DNA of 9,968 nt from an uncultured Halieaceae bacterium (GTDB lineage: Bacteria; Pseudomonadota; Gammaproteobacteria; Pseudomonadales; Halieaceae): the NCBI GenBank assembly GCA_913063005.1, contig CAJXZI010000053.1:1-9968 (forward strand). The letters are read 5' to 3'. A program made the translations under genes and the position numbers. This document shows, one piece after another, positions 1 through 6,078 of this stretch (within the stretch, counting starts at the first letter, position 1; each line of letters begins with the position of its first letter). The notes beneath the pieces are model-generated. The model made no database searches. It saw only the letters and a program-made list of their open reading frames with translations, and was not told the origin of the DNA.

Positions 1-1
1 T

Positions 2-127
2 GGCTTCGAGGACTTTGTCGTTCACGGCGGTGAGCAGGGGGCGAAGGACGCCGGCAAGTGGCGCCTCGAGGGCAAGGACTATCCGGTGAAGGACGGCGAT
101 GTGATCCACTTCCGCTTCAACGTCTAA
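2..127 (+). CDS. ychF: YchF ribosome-associated ATPase (Obg-like), C-terminal 41 residues only
   Basis: Reading from base 2 gives an open frame that ends at TAA 125-127. Its ending (GKWRLEGKDYPVKDGDVIHF, then RFNV) is the hallmark C-terminus of YchF, the TGS-domain end of this universally conserved ATPase that binds ribosomes and acts in translation and oxidative-stress responses. The family is about 363 residues, so roughly 320 are cut off by the window edge, including all nucleotide-binding motifs. Of the 41 sense codons, 36 end in G or C and every Lys is AAG. This is far more biased than valS downstream, where the first 41 codons from 399 have 25. From memory, ychF followed by tRNA-Met is an order seen in pseudomonads and relatives, so this gene and the tRNA probably belong together. 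Identity is certain within what is visible; function cannot be judged from this piece. Confidence 0.93.
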   Translation, partial: GFEDFVVHGGEQGAKDAGKWRLEGKDYPVKDGDVIHFRFNV

Positions 128-158
128 GCCCGTCCCTTGACACAATGCGGGGGCGGGT
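128..158 (+). terminator. Strong hairpin after ychF, possible terminator or processing site
   Basis: CCCGTCCC (129-136) can pair with GGGGGCGGG (150-157 used) over 8 bp with one G-U pair, leaving a 13-nt loop, one base past the ychF stop. There is no clear U run behind it (TTGAGAATCC), so it is a poor intrinsic terminator on sequence alone. It could end ychF transcription, stabilise the 3' end, or mark a cut between ychF and tRNA-Met in a shared transcript. Confidence 0.4.
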
Positions 159-179
159 TGAGAATCCGCGTCCCTTCTT

Positions 180-256
180 GGCTACGTAGCTCAGCTGGTT
201 AGAGCACGGCACTCATAATGCCGGGGTCCCCTGTTCGATCCAGGGCGTAGCCACCA
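180..256 (+). tRNA. tRNA-Met(CAT), elongator
   Basis: A complete 77-nt cloverleaf with encoded CCA. The acceptor stem GGCTACG (180-186) pairs with CGTAGCC (246-252), with A253 as discriminator and CCA at 254-256. The D arm is GCTC/GAGC. The anticodon stem CGGCA/TGCCG (207-211/219-223) carries loop CTCATAA with CAT at 214-216. The T arm is CCCTG/CAGGG with loop TTCGATC. The G1-C72 pair argues against initiator tRNA, and the acceptor stem is that of the enterobacterial elongator tRNA-Met. A lysidine-modified tRNA-Ile2 also has CAT, but its acceptor stem in E. coli is different (GGCCCCT). The mature 3' end lies one base from recognisable valS coding sequence, which is not a normal distance for an upstream flank. 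Confidence 0.96.
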
Positions 257-257
257 T

Positions 258-2738
258 CTTCCTAAGACGCGGCACGACTTAGGTCGAGATGCTTTCATCG
301 ATAAAGTTTGGGAGTGGAAAGCCGAGTCTGGGGGCACCATTACCCAACAACTGCGTCGACTTGGAGCTTCGGTCGACTGGACGCGCGAACGGTTTACGAT
401 GGACCCCGACTTATCCGCAGTCGTCAAAGAAGTGTTCGTCCGACTTTACAACGAAGGGCTAATCTATCGCGGCCAACGTCTCGTCAATTGGGATCCAAAA
501 TTACACACCGCGATCTCCGACCTCGAGGTCGTACAGGAGGAAGAATCGGGGTCACTGTGGCACTTACGTTACCCCGTTGCCGGCTCTGATGACGTTATTG
601 TTGTTGCCACCACCCGCCCAGAGACAATGCTTGGCGATACTGCTGTGGCTGTTAATCCTGATGATGAGCGATACCAGCACCTCGTCGGTAAACGAATTGC
701 GCTGCCACTGTGCAACCGGGAAATCCCAATCATTGCCGATGATTACGTTGATGCTGAGTTTGGATCAGGTTGCGTCAAGATCACTCCCGCACATGATTTC
801 AATGATTACGCCATGGGTGAGCGTCACGACCTGCCAATGATCAACATTCTGACCGCAGACGCGCAGATTAATGACAACGCACCCGAAGCGTTCAGAGGGA
901 TGGACCGCTTTGACGCGCGCAAAGCCGTTGTGTCGGCCATGGACGACCTTGGCTTATTGGAAAAAATTGAAGATCACACCCTGAAAGTGCCGCGAGGGGA
1001 TCGATCCGGTGTCATTATCGAACCTTGGCTGACACTTCAGTGGTACGTCGACGCAAAGAAACTTGCAGGCCCCGCGATCGAGGCGGTGGAGTCAGGCGCT
1101 ATCGAGTTCGTACCAAAGCAGTGGGAAAACACCTATTTCGCGTGGATGCGGGATATCCAGGATTGGTGCATCAGCCGTCAGTTGTGGTGGGGACATCGCA
1201 TACCCGCGTGGTACGACGAGGACGGCAATGTTTACGTTGGCGAGGACGAAGCCGCTGTAAGGCGTGACAACAAGCTCGCCGAAACCACAACGCTCCGACA
1301 AGATGATGATGTCCTGGACACGTGGTTTTCGTCCGCGCTTTGGACTTTTTCTACGCTGGGGTGGCCCGAAGAGACTGAAGAACTGGCAAAATTTCACCCC
1401 GCGTCAGTGCTCGTTACCGGCTTCGATATTATCTTCTTCTGGGTAGCCAGAATGATCATGATGACCCTTCACTTGAGAGGCGAAGTTCCCTTCAAGCAGG
1501 TCTATGTTCACGGTTTGGTGCGCGATGGTGAAGGGCAAAAAATGTCCAAGTCCAAAGGTAACGTACTTGACCCTATCGATCTGATTGACGGGATCGATCT
1601 CGAAGCGCTGGTAAGCAAACGCACCTCGAGCATGATGCAGCCCAAGCAGGCGCAGAAAGTTGAGAAGGCGACTCGCAAACAGTTCCCAGACGGCATCCCA
1701 GGCTACGGGACAGACGCCCTGCGCTTTACGTTCTATTCGCTTGCTTCCACCGGTCGCGACATCAAATTTGATCTAGGCCGAATGGAAGGATTCAGAAATT
1801 TCTGTAACAAGTTGTGGAATGCCTCACGCTACGTGTTGATGAATACCGAGACGTTTGAGGCGAACAGTGAGTCGGCCACCTATAGTCTCGCCGACCGATG
1901 GATCCGAAGCCGGCTGCAAACCGCGATCACTGAAACGAGTCGAAGTATCGAGCAATATCGCTTTGATCACGCTGCACAGACGCTCTATGACTTTGTCTGG
2001 AATGAGTACTGCGACTGGTATCTCGAGCTCTCTAAACCCGTACTCTGGAATGACGAAGCCTCCGCCACTGAAAAACAGGGAACGCTTCTGACGCTACTCG
2101 ATGTCCTTGAAACGGTCCTACGATTGCTGCATCCAATGATGCCCTTCATTACCGAAGAAATTTGGCAGAACGTGGCGCCACGTCTCGGTCCACAGGGAGA
2201 CACACTCATGCTTGCCGCATGGCCAAGTAGCGACACAACACAGCGCGATACCGAGGCAGAAAATGACATTGAGTGGCTCAAAACCGTTATATCTGCCGTC
2301 AGAACGATTCGAAGTGAGGCAAATATTGCCCCGGGCGAGACACTCGAGGTCCTGTTGGGCAACGCTACACCAAACGATGAGGCGAATCTCGAGAGGCATC
2401 GTCAGTCGCTTGAAAAGCTTGCAAAAGTGGCAAGCGCGCGAGTTTTGAAGGCGTCGGAAGAGCAACCGCCGGCGTTAACGGCGCTTGCGGGTACGCTTGA
2501 AGTCATGGTGCCTATGGCGGGAGTTGTCGACATCGATAAAGAATTGTCGAGACTTGATAAAGAGCTCGACAGACTGCTCGCAGATCAGGCGAGGACCTCG
2601 GCAAAACTTGCTAATAAAAACTTTGTCGATCGTGCACCGGAAGCTGTCGTAACCAAGGAAAAGCAAAAACTTGAAGAGTTGGAAACCGGCATTGCATCGA
2701 TCGCAGCCCAAAAATCAAGGATTGAAGAGTTGCGTTAA
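258..2738 (+). CDS. valS: Valine-tRNA ligase, 5'-truncated (no HIGH motif)
   Basis: Valyl-tRNA synthetase charges tRNA-Val with valine in the cytoplasm and edits mischarged threonine. The frame matches ValS continuously from codon 264 (KTRHDLGRDAFIDKVWEWK) to the C-terminus. Visible in order are the start of the CP1 editing domain (TTRPET at 609-626, then GDTAVAVNP and GSGCVKITPAHDFND), the Rossmann segment DWCISRQLWWGHRIP from 1161, the KMSKS loop at 1539-1553, the anticodon-binding helical domain, and the C-terminal coiled coil (about 2521-2735). From 258 there are 826 residues, against about 951 in E. coli. The missing ~105-110 include the PPPNVTGxLHMGHA (HIGH) ATP-binding signature. The frame is open back to a stop at 216 inside the tRNA, and the first ATG (399) lies well inside conserved sequence, so no true start exists here. 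As it stands the protein could not aminoacylate. Either the join at ~257 is an assembly chimera or the gene is a broken copy; the rest is free of frameshifts, which favours a misjoined functional gene. The upstream coordinate is the approximate start of homology. Confidence 0.95.
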   Translation, partial: LPKTRHDLGRDAFIDKVWEWKAESGGTITQQLRRLGASVDWTRERFTMDPDLSAVVKEVFVRLYNEGLIYRGQRLVNWDPKLHTAISDLEVVQEEESGSLWHLRYPVAGSDDVIVVATTRPETMLGDTAVAVNPDDERYQHLVGKRIALPLCNREIPIIADDYVDAEFGSGCVKITPAHDFNDYAMGERHDLPMINILTADAQINDNAPEAFRGMDRFDARKAVVSAMDDLGLLEKIEDHTLKVPRGDRSGVIIEPWLTLQWYVDAKKLAGPAIEAVESGAIEFVPKQWENTYFAWMRDIQDWCISRQLWWGHRIPAWYDEDGNVYVGEDEAAVRRDNKLAETTTLRQDDDVLDTWFSSALWTFSTLGWPEETEELAKFHPASVLVTGFDIIFFWVARMIMMTLHLRGEVPFKQVYVHGLVRDGEGQKMSKSKGNVLDPIDLIDGIDLEALVSKRTSSMMQPKQAQKVEKATRKQFPDGIPGYGTDALRFTFYSLASTGRDIKFDLGRMEGFRNFCNKLWNASRYVLMNTETFEANSESATYSLADRWIRSRLQTAITETSRSIEQYRFDHAAQTLYDFVWNEYCDWYLELSKPVLWNDEASATEKQGTLLTLLDVLETVLRLLHPMMPFITEEIWQNVAPRLGPQGDTLMLAAWPSSDTTQRDTEAENDIEWLKTVISAVRTIRSEANIAPGETLEVLLGNATPNDEANLERHRQSLEKLAKVASARVLKASEEQPPALTALAGTLEVMVPMAGVVDIDKELSRLDKELDRLLADQARTSAKLANKNFVDRAPEAVVTKEKQKLEELETGIASIAAQKSRIEELR

Positions 2739-2742
2739 GTGC

Positions 2743-2772
2743 TTGGCACTGTTATAGCTATGTAAACATAAT
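2743..2772 (+). promoter_or_regulatory. Candidate sigma70 promoter for the cold-shock gene
   Basis: TTGGCA (2743-2748, 5 of 6 to consensus) and CATAAT (2767-2772, 5 of 6) are separated by 18 bases, just after the valS stop. Transcription would begin near 2779, giving a leader of only about 15 nt with GCGGAG (2782-2787) as ribosome binding site, 6 bases before the ATG. The long thermosensor leader of E. coli cspA is therefore not present, and strong cold induction through the mRNA leader is not expected. Confidence 0.6.
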
Positions 2773-2793
2773 AAATTATAAGCGGAGCATCTG

Positions 2794-3009
2794 ATGGCAG
2801 ATCGATGTATCGGCACCGTAAAGTGGTTTAACAATGCAAAGGGATTTGGCTTCATTACGATGCCTGATCGTACCGAAGATATCTTCGTCCACTTTCGTGC
2901 CATTGAAGGTGAGGGCTTTAAAAGTCTTGCTGAAGGTGAGGAAGTTGAGTTTGAGCTCGCTGAAGGGCCGAAGGGACTTCAAGCTGAGGCGGTAAAAAAA
3001 CGCAGCTAA
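2794..3009 (+). CDS. Cold-shock-domain RNA/ssDNA-binding protein (CspA family)
   Basis: A 71-residue single cold-shock domain, a cytoplasmic OB fold that binds single-stranded RNA or DNA and melts mRNA structure. It opens with GTVKWFNNAKGFGFI, which contains RNP1 (KGFGFI, residues 16-21), and RNP2 follows as DIFVHF (29-34). The rest of the fold ends in GPKGLQAEAVKKRS. The length is that of the family (about 65-75). The ATG has a good ribosome binding site (GCGGAG) and lies 55 bases after valS behind its own promoter. C-terminal to RNP2 it is acidic and then ends in a basic tail. Members of this family cannot be assigned to CspA, CspC, CspE or CspD by sequence alone, so no symbol is given. The leader is too short for CspA-type cold regulation; a constitutive or growth-phase role is as likely. 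Confidence 0.95.
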   Translation: MADRCIGTVKWFNNAKGFGFITMPDRTEDIFVHFRAIEGEGFKSLAEGEEVEFELAEGPKGLQAEAVKKRS

Positions 3010-3021
3010 GCGCCTAATCAA

Positions 3022-3049
3022 GGCTCCGATCGTTGTGTTCTGAGGAGCC
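3022..3049 (+). promoter_or_regulatory. Hairpin that can mask the ribosome binding site of the methyltransferase
   Basis: GGCTCC (3022-3027) is the exact complement of GGAGCC (3044-3049), with a 16-nt loop between. The right arm overlaps the Shine-Dalgarno GAGGAG (3042-3047), which sits 5 bases before the UUG start. If it folds, ribosome access is reduced. There is no U run, so it is not a good terminator for the cold-shock gene. Confidence 0.35.
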
Positions 3050-3052
3050 AAA

Positions 3053-3667
3053 TTGGCAAACCTAAAACATATGAGATCAATTGCGGGTCTAGACGTGCCT
3101 TACGCCTCGCATCCTGCAGTCAGAGCCCTCAAACGACAGGGTTATGCCCCATCTATTCATGGAACAAAGCTCTGGGGCGCTAGCCAAGTCCTTATCGACT
3201 ATTTGTCATCAAAGAGCACAACAAGCCCCAAAACCGTAATTGACGCAGGTTGTGGCTGGGGCCTTGCAGGTATCTGGTGCGCTAAGAAGTTCGATGCGGC
3301 AGTCGGGTCGCTCGATGCAGACCCAGACGTCATGCCGTATCTAGAACTGACGGCACAGCTTAACGATACCGCGGTCACCCCCATCGTCGGAAGATTCGAA
3401 GATTTAAACGCAGATATCTTGTCAGCCACCGACCTGCTGATCGGCGCCGACATCTGCTTTTGGGATGAATTGGTCGACCCTGTTGTCGCCATGATTTCTA
3501 TGGCAATCGAAAGTGGGACTAAGCAAATTATCATCGCTGATCCTCAGCGCGCACCCTTCCTTAGCGTCTGCGAGCGAGTTCTTGAAGACTTTGGCGGGGA
3601 GCTTTTAGAGTGGCGAGCTGAAGGCACAAGAACGGCGGGCGCTCTACTAGTCATAGACAACGCTTAG
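3053..3667 (+). CDS. Class I SAM-dependent methyltransferase, Nnt1/EFM7-like (COG3897 type)
   Basis: A 204-residue cytoplasmic protein with a Rossmann methyltransferase core. Residues 36-51 (HGTKLWGASQVLIDYL) correspond to the segment before motif I in the NNT1/METTL21-like group. Motif I is VIDAGCGWGLAGI (62-74), where SAM binds; LDADP (87-91) holds the acidic ribose-binding residue; and DLLIGADICFWDEL (127-140) is the post-II/motif IV region. Relatives methylate protein N-termini, lysines or small amines; the substrate here cannot be read from the sequence. The start chosen is TTG 3053 because GAGGAG lies at ideal distance. ATG 3071 is possible but has no such site and would remove six residues. 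It follows the cold-shock gene by 43 bases with no obvious new promoter, so read-through from that promoter is likely. It converges with the next gene, 33 bases away, with no clear terminator between. Confidence 0.8.
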   Translation: MANLKHMRSIAGLDVPYASHPAVRALKRQGYAPSIHGTKLWGASQVLIDYLSSKSTTSPKTVIDAGCGWGLAGIWCAKKFDAAVGSLDADPDVMPYLELTAQLNDTAVTPIVGRFEDLNADILSATDLLIGADICFWDELVDPVVAMISMAIESGTKQIIIADPQRAPFLSVCERVLEDFGGELLEWRAEGTRTAGALLVIDNA

Positions 3668-3700
3668 CGACATATAGACTACCGCAACGTTTAAGGTTCC

Positions 3701-4921
3701 TTAGCGCAGATAACGGTAGCTGCCTACAACCTCGCTCTCTATCACCTCACCCTCGCTATCTAGCGATGGTCGAAAACGAATGTCTCTCAGGGCTTTACGG
3801 ACTCGGTTAGGGTCAGATCCCTCTCCCCCTTCTGATTGCAGCGATAAATCTCGAGCTTTACCCTGCTTATTGACAGTAAATCGGTAAGTTGACGGATACG
3901 TATCAGGCTCCGCGCGTGAGGTAACCGCTCCCGTTAAATCCTGTGGTAGTGCCTGAGCGACACTAAACAATTCTGGGTGAGAGTCATGCAACTTCCGGTA
4001 AACATCCTTTGCCGCTCCGCGACGGCCGAAAAACCAACGCCAATCCGCGAGCGCCAACTCTAAATCAACTGGGTCCGCCTCTAGGGCAATGGCTTTTTCT
4101 AACATTCGCACACCCGACTGATAAGCGTTTCTCTCCAGCACCACGAGTTGCTCATCATAAAGTGAGCGGTCAGCTAAGAATTTCGGCGGTAGACCGTTGC
4201 GTGTCTGTCGATCCTCCACAAAGGGCTCCACCGCAAAGGCAATGAGATAAAGTAAATGCAACCGACGTTTAACGAGTGGCGCGCACCAGAGCGCAGACGC
4301 CGATTCGCCCTCACAACTACGTTCAATCACATCATTCAAATGACGCTCGAATCGAATAACCTTATTTTCATTAGCCAGCCAGTCTGACGTTGCGAATCCC
4401 GCCAATTCGTGATCAAAGTATTCCAGCGCGTATCCGAGACTTTCCTCAGTCCAATCGGCGACACCAAAGCCAGTGATTCTGTAACGATATTGCAACTGCT
4501 CTCCGAGGCTCTCGGTATCGCCCAAGCGTTTAAGCACGGCGATCCATTCAGAAAGTGCAATGACTTGCTTATCCGTTGTCAAACCCGCATTCAGCCGCAA
4601 GTTATGAAGACCTAGCTGAAACAGTCGTGCCGCGGACTCTGGCTGGCTCAATTTTACGGCGTTATGTGCGAGATCAATCCATTTTTGCCCGAGGGATTGA
4701 TCGTATGCGCCAAGTCTGGATTGAAGTTCGAGGACTTCACGCACGCGTTTCTCGTGTGACAGGAGATCAGCGGAGTCAACAATCAAGTCGTCTTCAATAC
4801 TGAGCCCGTCAACCTCCTCGACGTACATACCTATCGGTTGGGGCACAAGTACCGCGAAGGCTGGCGACGATTGCAGCCAACCCCAGAGAAGACAAGCCAG
4901 TAGCACGTTTTGATATTTCAT
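3701..4921 (-). CDS. Exported protein with helical repeat-like region and TonB-C-like C-terminus
   Basis: A 406-residue protein from ATG 4921. It begins MKYQNVLLACLLWGW and continues to an AFA cleavage site after residue 23, a good Sec signal peptide, so it should act in the periplasm. A large helical middle (about 50-320) has TPR-like stretches (SAARLFQLGLHNLRLNAGL; QSGVRMLEKAIALEADPVDL; AAKDVYRKLHDSHPEL). The last ~60 residues (YRFTVNKQGKARDLSLQS through IRFRPSLDSEGEVIESEVVG) have the pattern of a TonB C-terminal domain, with an F/I-RFRP strand. It lacks the Pro/Lys-rich spacer and uncleaved anchor of a true TonB, so it is unlikely to energise receptors alone; a periplasmic scaffold is one inference. 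The frame can be extended to a TTG at 5005, but that extension translates a terminator, so I reject it. The ATG has no clear ribosome binding site; TTG 4939 in the same frame is an alternative. It is divergent from the LysR gene. Family-level identity is moderate and function unknown. Confidence 0.75.
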   Translation of the reverse strand: MKYQNVLLACLLWGWLQSSPAFAVLVPQPIGMYVEEVDGLSIEDDLIVDSADLLSHEKRVREVLELQSRLGAYDQSLGQKWIDLAHNAVKLSQPESAARLFQLGLHNLRLNAGLTTDKQVIALSEWIAVLKRLGDTESLGEQLQYRYRITGFGVADWTEESLGYALEYFDHELAGFATSDWLANENKVIRFERHLNDVIERSCEGESASALWCAPLVKRRLHLLYLIAFAVEPFVEDRQTRNGLPPKFLADRSLYDEQLVVLERNAYQSGVRMLEKAIALEADPVDLELALADWRWFFGRRGAAKDVYRKLHDSHPELFSVAQALPQDLTGAVTSRAEPDTYPSTYRFTVNKQGKARDLSLQSEGGEGSDPNRVRKALRDIRFRPSLDSEGEVIESEVVGSYRYLR

Positions 4922-4937
4922 TGCATGAATATAACGC

Positions 4938-4971
4938 AAAAAAAAGCCCGCACGGTGGCGGGCAAAAAAAA
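4938..4971 (-). terminator. Intrinsic terminator on the minus strand, inside the leader of the TonB-C-like gene
   Basis: On the minus strand, GCCCGC and GCGGGC (4963-4958 and 4951-4946) form a perfect 6-bp GC stem with a 6-nt loop, followed directly by eight Ts (4945-4938); eight Ts also precede it. The plus strand has only As after the hairpin, so it terminates leftward transcription only. It lies 17 bases before the ATG of the gene it precedes and downstream of the predicted leftward promoter. It could thus be an attenuator or the 3' end of a ~60-nt small RNA. Confidence 0.7.
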
Positions 4972-5006
4972 CCTGGGCGTTGCAATTAAATCTTGAACGC
5001 CACAAA

Positions 5007-5034
5007 AGTATAAGTTGCCCTGGTATTAGTTCAA
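5007..5034 (-). promoter_or_regulatory. Candidate leftward sigma70 promoter for the TonB-C-like gene
   Basis: On the minus strand, TTGAAC (5034-5029, 4 of 6) and TATACT (5012-5007, 5 of 6) are 16 bases apart. Predicted start is near 5000, giving a leader of about 80 nt that contains the terminator at 4971-4938. Its -35 box falls in the spacer of the rightward promoter of the LysR gene. Confidence 0.5.
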
Positions 5035-5043
5035 ATTTATTAT
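5015..5043 (+). promoter_or_regulatory. Candidate rightward promoter for the LysR-type regulator
   Basis: TTGCCC (5015-5020, 4 of 6) and TATTAT (5038-5043, 5 of 6) are 17 bases apart, with a start near 5050 and a leader of about 27 nt. It interlocks with the leftward promoter, each -35 box lying in the other's spacer, so one polymerase would exclude the other. That is the usual layout where a LysR-type protein controls a divergent target and itself. Confidence 0.45.
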
Positions 5044-5056
5044 TGTCATCAAAAAT
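5039..5056. promoter_or_regulatory. Imperfect inverted repeat, candidate LysR-type operator
   Basis: ATTATTG (5039-5045) and CAAAAAT (5050-5056) are complementary at 6 of 7 positions around TCAT, and weaker symmetry extends outward (9 of 12). It overlaps the -10 and start of the LysR promoter and has the AT-rich T-N11-A style of LysR boxes. AT-rich intergenic DNA gives such matches by chance, so this is tentative. Confidence 0.25.
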
Positions 5057-5076
5057 ATTCTTCAGAGTTATATCTT

Positions 5077-6018
5077 ATGGATGTTAGCCAATTATCCCGT
5101 GTTGATCTTAACCTCCTTGTAGCCTTGCACGTCTTGCTTGAGGAGAAAAGCGTCTCTCGCGCGGCAGCGCGCCTTCACGTGACTCAGCCAGCGATGTCGA
5201 AAACATTGAACCGCTTACGTGAGACATTTGACGATCCGCTATTTGCTCGCAGCAAGCGAGGTATTCAACCTACCCCCAGAGCTGAAGCGCTTTCTGGTCA
5301 GCTGGTCAATGTCCTCAGCGATATTGAGTCACTCTTCGATGCGGGCGAGTTCAGTCCTAACGCCTTCCGCGGAGAAATAGTCATAGCAATCTCTGAGTAT
5401 GTAGGGTTTACCCTACTCCCTTCGCTGACATCCCGGCTCGAGACCCGAGCACCAAAACTGAAATTACGAACCATTACCCGAGCCGAACATCAGCTCGATT
5501 TGTTAGCCGATGGATCATTAGACTTCGCCATTCAGCTAAGTCGCCCTTCTTACCCACGGGAGTTTCGACATCATGAACTTGCCAGTTCTCCACTCGCCGT
5601 ATTTGTGAGAAGAGATCACCCACTTACAAAGCAGCCTATTGACGAGAGTAGTATCGGTCTATTTCCACAGATCAATCTGTATGTCGCCGATAGAAATGAA
5701 GTGGCAGAGGTCGATCAGTCCGCATCCGAGATTCTTGGAAGCGCAAAAGGCAGTCTGGAAACCTCCCACTTACTCACGGCATTTGAAATTTTGCGAAGCA
5801 CTAACTACACGTTGGTGTGCCCGGCCTACATGGCGCGTAATGATGGTGCAACCAAAGATCTGGTGACGCTACCCATTCCTGAACACCTTGGAAGGACGAT
5901 CGAATACTCGCTGGTGGCACATCACCGGACAGAGCGTTCACCCATTCATCAATGGTTTTGGAACGAGGTTATTGATGCGGTGAGAGCCCTTCGCGTACGT
6001 ACGGTACATCGGGGTTAA
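5077..6018 (+). CDS. LysR-type transcriptional regulator
   Basis: A 313-residue DNA-binding regulator of standard LysR length. The winged helix-turn-helix spans residues 8-68. It contains VDLNLLVALHVLLEEKSVS, the recognition part AAARLHVTQPAMSKTLNRLR (29-48) and the wing DDPLFARSKRGIQPTPRA. A periplasmic-binding-protein-like effector domain follows (about 92-300), with EIVIAISEY as its first strand and SSPLAVFVRRDHPL in the middle. The N-terminal form VDLNLLVAL...MSKTLNRLRETFDDPLF resembles the NodD/LeuO/PcpR-like branch, but the effector cannot be predicted. ATG 5077 fits the family N-terminus; the ribosome binding site is weak (CAGAG). It is divergent from the exported TonB-C-like gene with overlapping promoters, so that gene is its first candidate target, along with itself. 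It is followed 60 bases later by tatD, which has its own promoter. Confidence 0.93.
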   Translation: MDVSQLSRVDLNLLVALHVLLEEKSVSRAAARLHVTQPAMSKTLNRLRETFDDPLFARSKRGIQPTPRAEALSGQLVNVLSDIESLFDAGEFSPNAFRGEIVIAISEYVGFTLLPSLTSRLETRAPKLKLRTITRAEHQLDLLADGSLDFAIQLSRPSYPREFRHHELASSPLAVFVRRDHPLTKQPIDESSIGLFPQINLYVADRNEVAEVDQSASEILGSAKGSLETSHLLTAFEILRSTNYTLVCPAYMARNDGATKDLVTLPIPEHLGRTIEYSLVAHHRTERSPIHQWFWNEVIDAVRALRVRTVHRG

Positions 6019-6043
6019 TCATCACCCTATTTCGCCGCAGCTG

Positions 6044-6052
6044 TGCCATAAT
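6044..6052 (+). promoter_or_regulatory. Extended -10 promoter of the tatD-rapA pair
   Basis: TGCCATAAT (6044-6052) is a TGn-type extended -10 with a 5-of-6 hexamer. No good -35 is seen, which extended -10 promoters tolerate. Start near 6059 gives a ~20-nt leader with GGAG (6069-6072), 6 bases before ATG 6079. Confidence 0.5.
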
Positions 6053-6078
6053 CCGCGCCGATTTCTCCGGAGTCCAGC

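Noticed and set aside
180..256. tRNA-Met as the attachment site of an integrated island covering the window
   Set aside because: No integrase, no repeated tRNA 3' end and no cargo genes are seen; the genes to the right are core chromosomal genes.
1985..2465. Antisense open frames of 115-125 codons within valS
   Set aside because: They lie opposite a well-conserved gene, match no family I know, and have compositions that simply mirror valS codons.
3679..3719. CTACCG/CGGTAG inverted repeat between the convergent genes
   Set aside because: Arms of 6 bases with a 29-base loop and no U run; too weak to call a bidirectional terminator.
4922..5005. Extension of the exported TonB-C-like protein to a TTG at 5005 (28 more residues)
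   Set aside because: The extra codons translate the GC hairpin and its two T runs as FF-ARHRAG-FF, and they would bury the clear signal peptide that begins at ATG 4921.
5994..6003. Perfect palindrome CGTACGTACG
   Set aside because: It lies in the last codons of the LysR gene; a single 10-bp palindrome without a second copy or context is not evidence of a site.
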